DNA of 10,985 nucleotides from a bacterium. Its GTDB lineage: Bacteria; Acidobacteriota; Blastocatellia; Pyrinomonadales; Pyrinomonadaceae. The stretch lies in the NCBI GenBank assembly GCA_029945985.1, contig JAQSDP010000484.1:1-10985 (forward strand). Reading direction: 5' to 3'. The translations under genes and the position numbers were made by a program. Of this stretch, positions 7,202 to 10,985 are shown in pieces (position 1 is the stretch's first letter; each line of letters begins with the position of its first letter). The notes below the pieces were generated by a model. The model was not told where the DNA came from. It did no database searches and was given only the letters and a program-made list of their open reading frames with translations.

Positions 7202-7795
7202 ATGACAATCAAATCAGATATTTGGCTGCGGCGGATGGCGGATGAGCAGGGGATGATCGATCCGTTTCTGCCGGAGTTGGTTCGCGAGGTGAACGGGCAT
7301 CGGATCATCTCTGCCGGGGCGTCGAGCTACGGTTATGATATGCGGCTCGCGGACGATGGGTTTCGGATATTCTCGTCGGTGCACGGCAAGGAGATCGACC
7401 CGAAGAAGTTTGATGAGCAGTATTCGCTGATCGAACCTGAGATGCAGACGGCGGAGGACGGCTCGCAGTATTACATTTTACCTGGCCATCATTACGGGCT
7501 GGGCGTAACTGTCGAGACGTTTCGGATGCCTCGGAACGTGACCGGCGTCGCTCTGGGGAAGTCGACGTATGCTCGTGCTGGGCTGCTCGTGAATACGACG
7601 CCTCTCGAAGCCGGCTGGACCGGCCGTCTGGTCGTCGAGATCGCCAATCTCGCAAACCTTCCACTGCGTGTTTACGTAAACGAAGGCATCGGGCAGATCC
7701 TGTTCTTTGAGTCCGACGAAGACTGTGCGGTCTCGTATTCGGACCGCGGCGGGAAGTATCAGGGGCAGACGGGATTGACGTTCGCGAAGGTTTAG
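7202..7795 (+). CDS. dcd: dCTP deaminase
   Basis: A 197-residue enzyme that converts dCTP to dUTP in pyrimidine deoxynucleotide synthesis, in the cytoplasm as a trimer. The start at 7202 gives MTIKSDIWLRRMADEQGMI, matching the usual N-terminus of the 188-residue Dcd type; an upstream in-frame ATG at 7151 would add 17 residues without homology. The family core is intact: SSYGYDMRLAD (41-51), GKSTYARAGLLVN (119-131) with the catalytic Ser121 and Arg125, WTGRLVVEIANL (139-150) with the general base Glu146, NEGIGQILFFESDE (160-173), and the C-terminal KYQGQTG (185-191) that closes over the nucleotide. Whether it also hydrolyses dUTP, as bifunctional members do, cannot be decided here. About nine residues more than usual lie in the 50-90 region. 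It sits 75 bases after the barrel gene with no strong ribosome site. Confidence 0.95.
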   Translation: MTIKSDIWLRRMADEQGMIDPFLPELVREVNGHRIISAGASSYGYDMRLADDGFRIFSSVHGKEIDPKKFDEQYSLIEPEMQTAEDGSQYYILPGHHYGLGVTVETFRMPRNVTGVALGKSTYARAGLLVNTTPLEAGWTGRLVVEIANLANLPLRVYVNEGIGQILFFESDEDCAVSYSDRGGKYQGQTGLTFAKV

Positions 7796-7798
7796 GCT

Positions 7799-7930
7799 CA
7801 ATTGCCGCTACCTTTAGGTAGTGGTTCAAGGCCACCTCTAACTACCGGCTTTAGCCGCGGCGGCTCTTGATTGTTCGGCTAAAGCCATATTTTTGTTTGC
7901 CTTGCCACTAGCTAAAGCTAGTGGCAATTG
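7799..7930. repeat. Compound palindromic element (REPIN-like)
   Basis: A 132-base element bounded by CAATTG at both ends. The left hairpin (7805-7824) has 9-base arms CCGCTACCT/AGGTAGTGG with one G-T pair; the right hairpin (7902-7927) has perfect 12-base arms TTGCCACTAGCT/AGCTAGTGGCAA and a 2-base loop. Read on opposite strands the two match closely, so they are inverted copies of one motif, with paired changes (ACC/GGT against AGC/GCT) that keep the stem. A central perfect 11-base inverted repeat (7847-7857 and 7876-7886) lies between. This is the layout of REPINs, short non-autonomous repeats mobilised by RAYT transposases. No transposase or target duplication is visible in the window. Confidence 0.75.
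7847..7898 (+). terminator. Possible intrinsic terminator after dcd
   Basis: The stem GGCTTTAGCCG/CGGCTAAAGCC with an 18-base loop is followed directly by ATATTTTTGTTT. A GC-rich stem plus T-run 50-100 bases after the dcd stop would work as a rho-independent terminator. It lies inside the compound palindromic element, so the element may have brought it. If it works, the M28 gene needs its own promoter in the last 50 bases before its start. Confidence 0.45.
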
Positions 7931-7948
7931 AAGAAACACACCAAAGTT

Positions 7949-9532
7949 ATGAAGCGATCTATCGCCATTCTTTTACTAGTCGTAATCCCCTTTTCCTCGC
8001 TCGCGTTAGGCCGTGATCGGATCGACGATCGTGTTCTGGCGCAGATCAAGGCTGAGGGATTTGAGCGGTCTAAGGCGATGGACACGGTCGGTTATTTGAC
8101 CGACGTGTTCGGGCATCGGCTCACGAACTCGGAGAACCTGAAGAAGGCGAAGGCCTGGATGGCCGCGAAGATGACGGAGTTCGGGCTGGAGAATGTCCAG
8201 GCCGAGCCGTGGGGATCGTGGGGACAGGGCTGGAATCTGGAGCGGTTCTCGGTGGAGATGACTGCCCCAACCTATGAGCGGCTGAATGCACATCCGCTGG
8301 CTTGGACGCCTTCCACAAACGGTGTCGTTAGCGGCGAGCCGATAGTTGTTACGATCCGGTCAAATGCCGATTTCGCGAACTATCGCGGAAAGCTGAAAGG
8401 TGCGATCGTGATGAACGGCCGGGTGAACTTCCCGACACCCGAACAGCGAAAAGGCGATCCCGTAAAGCGGCTCACAGACGAGGAACTCAAGAAACAAGAA
8501 GCTGCGACGGATGCTACGAAAGGCGAAGATGGCGGCACGAGGACCTATCATGACGAAGAAAAGGATTGGCTCGAGGGTCTCAAACGCGGCAAAGAGATCG
8601 TCCAGTTCTTCAAAAGCGAAGGCGTCGCGGCCTTGATCCAGCCGAGCAGCAAGCCGAACGGCGTACTTGCAGTTCAGGGCTCTTACTTTCCCGATCCGGC
8701 GATCAATCCGCCCACGTTCGTGATTGCACGCGAGCAATACGCGCGGATGATGCGGCTCATTGATAGGAAGGTGCCGGTGAAGCTTGAGTTGAGCTTGCAG
8801 ACGAAGAGTAACCCTGACGGAACAGGATCGAACCTGATCGGTGAGATCCCGGGAAGCGATCCGAAGCTGAAGGACGAGGTCGTGCTGCTTGGGGGGCACT
8901 TCGATTCGTGGCATTCCGGAACGGGTGCGGCGGATAATGCCGCGAGCTGCGTGGCGTTGGTCGAAGCTCTGCGGATATTGAAAGCGGTCGGACTGAAGCC
9001 GCGTAGGACGATCCGAGTGGCGTTGTGGGATGGTGAAGAACAGGATTACTACGGCTCAATGGGCTACGTGACGAAGCACTATGGCGACCCGTTCACGATC
9101 AAGGTGAAGCCCGATCACGCGAAGCTTTCGGCGTATTACAACCTCGACAACGGGGGCGGACGTATCCGTGGAGTTTATTTACAAGGTAATGAAGCGACGC
9201 GGAGGTTGTTCGAAGAATTTCTCGGTCCCTTTGCGTACTTGGGTGCGGCAACGATCACGACGCTGAACACCGGGGGCACGGACCATATGTCGTTCGACGC
9301 CGTCGGGCTGCCGGGATTTCAGTTCATTCAAGATCCGCTCGATTACAACACGCGCGTGCATCATTCGAATATGGACGTGTTCGAATCGGTGAACGAGGAA
9401 GACCTGAAAATCAACGCCGTGATCATGGCCGCGGTCGCATATCAGACTGCGATGATGAACGATCGCATGCCGCGAAAGGCTCTGCCGAAGCCCGCTGAGG
9501 GCGATTGGTATCTGCCGGCGAACCGGCCTTAG
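7949..9532 (+). CDS. Exported M28-family metallopeptidase
   Basis: A 527-residue protein from the ATG at 7949. A TTG at 7928 would add seven residues, but it lies inside the palindromic element and the ATG begins a textbook signal peptide (MKRS, hydrophobic to about residue 16, cleavage near LALG). The di-zinc aminopeptidase/carboxypeptidase-Q type site is complete: H317 in GGHFDSW, bridging D329 in GAADNAASC, E363-E364 in WDGEEQ (general base and ligand), D400 in YNLDNGGG and H472 in VHHSNMD. An insert between the N-terminal part and the catalytic half (about 105-290) resembles a PA-type domain. It probably trims amino acids or dipeptides from peptides in the periplasm or outside. An exported P1-family peptidase follows 26 bases later, which fits a joint peptide-scavenging role. 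The exact specificity is not readable. Confidence 0.92.
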   Translation: MKRSIAILLLVVIPFSSLALGRDRIDDRVLAQIKAEGFERSKAMDTVGYLTDVFGHRLTNSENLKKAKAWMAAKMTEFGLENVQAEPWGSWGQGWNLERFSVEMTAPTYERLNAHPLAWTPSTNGVVSGEPIVVTIRSNADFANYRGKLKGAIVMNGRVNFPTPEQRKGDPVKRLTDEELKKQEAATDATKGEDGGTRTYHDEEKDWLEGLKRGKEIVQFFKSEGVAALIQPSSKPNGVLAVQGSYFPDPAINPPTFVIAREQYARMMRLIDRKVPVKLELSLQTKSNPDGTGSNLIGEIPGSDPKLKDEVVLLGGHFDSWHSGTGAADNAASCVALVEALRILKAVGLKPRRTIRVALWDGEEQDYYGSMGYVTKHYGDPFTIKVKPDHAKLSAYYNLDNGGGRIRGVYLQGNEATRRLFEEFLGPFAYLGAATITTLNTGGTDHMSFDAVGLPGFQFIQDPLDYNTRVHHSNMDVFESVNEEDLKINAVIMAAVAYQTAMMNDRMPRKALPKPAEGDWYLPANRP

Positions 9533-9558
9533 GTTTGGTTTAACGTAAAGTCACGAAG

Positions 9559-10710
9559 ATGCAAAGACGCAAAGGATTCTTTCTTTCACTTGTTGGAGTT
9601 GTTTTGAGCTGCGTTTCATTTTCTGTTGCTCAGGAGGCCCGGCCGCGGGCGAGGGATCTGGGGATCAAGATCGGGGTTCTGCCGGCGGGGGCGAACAATG
9701 CGATCACGGATGTTGTAGGTGTTACGGTCGGGCAGACGACGGTTATTCGCGGTGAGAATGTTCGGACGGGCGTGACGGCGATCGTGCCGCATTCGGGGAA
9801 TCTGTTTCGCGAGAAGGTTCCGGGAGCGGTTTTCGTCGGCAACGGATTCGGAAAGTTGGCAGGCTCAACTCAAGTTAACGAGCTTGGCGAGATCGAGACG
9901 CCGATATTGCTGACCTCAACGCTGTCGGTGCCGAAGACGGCTGATTTTCTGATGGACTTTATGCTCGGTCTGCCTGGGAATGAGGAGCTTCGGTCGATCA
10001 ATCCGCTGGTGGCCGAAACGAACGACGGCGGGCTGAACGATATCCGCGGAAGGCATGTAACGCGCGACGATGTGTTTTCTGCTCTCCGCAGTGCGGCGTC
10101 GGGGGCTGTTGCGGAAGGGTCGGTCGGAGCCGGAACGGGAACTGTTGCGTTCGGATGGAAGGGCGGGATCGGGACGGCTTCGAGGAAGCTTCCAGCGTCG
10201 TTGGGTGGATACACGTTAGGCGTTTTGGTGCAGTCGAATTTCGGCGGTGTGCTGACGATCGATGGCGTGCCAGTCGGTGAGGAGTTGGGGCAGTATTATT
10301 TGAAGAATGCGGTGGCCGGCGGGACGCCCGCGGTCCAGTCGGCGGACGGTTCGATAATTATCGTGGTCGCGACGGATGCGCCTGTGGATCATCGGCAGTT
10401 GAAGCGGCTGGCCTCGCGGTCGATGATCGGGCTGGGCCGGACGGGATCGTCGATGACGAACGGCAGTGGTGATTACGCGATCGCGTTTTCGACGGCGAAT
10501 CGGATCAATGCCTCGGCGGCGGTTCGCGATATCAAGGTGCTCGGAAACGATGCGATGTCGCCGCTATTCCAGGCTGTGATCGAAGCAACCGAAGAAGCGA
10601 TCATCAATTCCCTACTCAAAGCGACGACCATAACCGGCAACGGCCGCACGATCGAGGCGATCCCGATCGATAAGGTGAAGGAGATCTTGGCGAAGTACGG
10701 AAGAAAATAA
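9559..10710 (+). CDS. Exported P1-family (DmpA-like) aminopeptidase
   Basis: A 383-residue member of the P1/S58 family (L-aminopeptidase/D-amidase-esterase, Ntn-hydrolase-like). These enzymes are made as a precursor that cuts itself just before the catalytic serine. Here that site is Gly264-Ser265 in SADGSIIIVVATDAP, with the partner Asn227 in GVLVQSNFGG 38 residues before. Other family blocks are present: NAITDVVGVTVGQTT (46-60), GVTAIVPHSG, GNGFGKLAGSTQVNELGEIETPI, and VAETNDGGLND. The N-terminus MQRRKGFFLSLVGVVLS...SVAQ is a signal peptide, so it is exported; a Cys near residue 18 does not make a good lipobox. It is 26 bases after the M28 gene and probably in the same transcript. Substrates may include peptides with N-terminal D- or beta-amino acids, but this varies between members. 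Confidence 0.93.
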   Translation: MQRRKGFFLSLVGVVLSCVSFSVAQEARPRARDLGIKIGVLPAGANNAITDVVGVTVGQTTVIRGENVRTGVTAIVPHSGNLFREKVPGAVFVGNGFGKLAGSTQVNELGEIETPILLTSTLSVPKTADFLMDFMLGLPGNEELRSINPLVAETNDGGLNDIRGRHVTRDDVFSALRSAASGAVAEGSVGAGTGTVAFGWKGGIGTASRKLPASLGGYTLGVLVQSNFGGVLTIDGVPVGEELGQYYLKNAVAGGTPAVQSADGSIIIVVATDAPVDHRQLKRLASRSMIGLGRTGSSMTNGSGDYAIAFSTANRINASAAVRDIKVLGNDAMSPLFQAVIEATEEAIINSLLKATTITGNGRTIEAIPIDKVKEILAKYGRK

Positions 10711-10723
10711 TCGGGTGATGATC

Positions 10724-10804
10724 AATGCGGAAGCCCGCGCGCGAGCAAGGGCGTAACGGTCAAGTTGAGCGTTACGCCCTTACTAATGTGCGGGCTTCTG
10801 CATT
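10724..10804. repeat. 81-base near-perfect palindrome (REPIN-like)
   Basis: Symmetric about base 10764 with no offset along its length. Outer arms GCGGAAGCCCGC (10727-10738) and GCGGGCTTCTGC (10790-10801) pair with one G-T; inner arms AAGGGCGTAACG (10747-10758) and CGTTACGCCCTT (10770-10781) pair perfectly; TCAAGTTGA forms the centre. Only a few positions around 10742-10746/10782-10786 and the 10759/10769 pair fail to match. Each half carries the same GAAGCCCGC...AAGGGCGTAACG motif, as in an inverted REP pair. It lies between convergent genes, ending inside the stop codon of the minus-strand one, and could stop transcription in both directions, although no T-run follows. Confidence 0.8.
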
Positions 10805-10985
10805 AGACCGTGGTGTCGTCGGAGCCAGAGTCGTACGACGTCGTATCGACGGTACCTGCGTCGAGGCCGGTATCGACGGCTCCCATGTCGTATCCGCCTG
10901 CGTCGTAGCTTCCGCCGGCAGCGACTGCTGATGAGGCATCGACGTCGTATGCGGTGGACGCGGGATCGGCGGTTGCCGCGTAGGT
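10803..10985 (-). CDS. 3' end of an unknown gene with an acidic repetitive tail
   Basis: On the minus strand a frame is open from the right edge to a TAA at 10805-10803, giving 60 C-terminal residues. The composition is extreme: Asp, Gly, Ala, Ser, Thr, Tyr and Val dominate, there are 11 Asp, and there is no Lys, Arg, His, Glu, Asn, Gln, Phe, Ile, Trp or Cys. From residue 27 on, Asp recurs about every five residues (YDAGG, YDMGA, VDTG, LDAGT, VDTTS, YDSGS). Codon third positions are rich in C, consistent with a real gene. The tail is probably disordered. It converges on the P1 peptidase gene. The body of the protein lies outside the window, so no function can be given; the call could be wrong if the frame is chance. 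Confidence 0.5.
   Translation of the reverse strand, partial: TYAATADPASTAYDVDASSAVAAGGSYDAGGYDMGAVDTGLDAGTVDTTSYDSGSDDTTV

Noticed and set aside
7799..7930. MITE or IS remnant with target-site duplication
   Set aside because: The terminal CAATTG pair belongs to the inverted repeat itself, and no duplicated bases flank it. A REPIN-like origin fits better.
9541..9582. Short AAAG-containing repeats around the P1 peptidase start (for example GCAAAGAC, GCAAAGGA)
   Set aside because: Only two or three imperfect units, largely explained by the ribosome-site region and the basic N-terminus of the signal peptide.
10747..10781. Integron attC site
   Set aside because: The TAACG...CGTTA core looks superficially similar, but the consensus core sites RYYYAAC and GTTRRRY do not fit, the stem is too perfect and no cassette layout or integrase is present.
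10725..10931. Plus-strand 68-codon frame over the palindrome
   Set aside because: It reads through the 81-base palindrome and then antisense to the acidic-tail gene; no ribosome site or domain.
1..10985. tRNA, rRNA, CRISPR array, toxin-antitoxin or defence genes
   Set aside because: Looked for on both strands; no cloverleaf, no regularly spaced repeats and no such protein families were seen.

Overview
The window looks like an ordinary chromosomal segment of a GC-rich, Gram-negative-type soil or environmental bacterium. An Acidobacteriota member (Blastocatellia/Pyrinomonadaceae-like) is my best guess. It rests on the gene styles (DUF4097-like exported proteins beside an ECF sigma/anti-sigma pair, a cupin next to a divergent SDR, paired exported peptidases) and on the GCCCGC...TAAGGGCG type of intergenic palindrome. 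This placement is inference; there is no rRNA or marker gene here to prove it.

Left part (1-4232), all on the minus strand. Reading in the direction of transcription: a KdgF-like cupin (4232-3858) whose stop codon abuts the start of an SDR-fold protein (3857-3066) lacking most of the SDR catalytic residues; an ECF sigma factor (2868-2194); its probable zinc-motif, membrane-anchored anti-sigma factor (2083-1346); a secreted DUF4097-like protein (1325-549); and, after a 245-base gap, the start of a second secreted protein sharing the same VEGW..NEV.ISA signature (303 to beyond the left edge). The sigma/anti-sigma/DUF4097 genes look like an envelope-stress regulatory module.

Middle and right (4353-10710), all on the plus strand: comM (AAA+ branch-migration helicase of natural transformation), an exported protein that looks like an outer-membrane beta-barrel, dcd (dCTP deaminase), an exported M28 metallopeptidase, and 26 bases later an exported P1/DmpA-family aminopeptidase. 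The last two probably form a peptide-scavenging pair. At the right edge the 3' end of a convergent minus-strand gene (10985-10803) encodes an acidic tail with Asp about every five residues.

The most interesting material is between genes. The dcd-M28 gap is filled by a 132-base compound palindromic element (7799-7930), and the P1 peptidase and the convergent gene are separated by an 81-base near-perfect palindrome centred on 10764. Both have the architecture of REPINs (inverted pairs of REP motifs), but from different sequence families. No RAYT transposase, CRISPR array, tRNA, rRNA or insertion sequence was seen. I did not find a convincing new multi-gene system.
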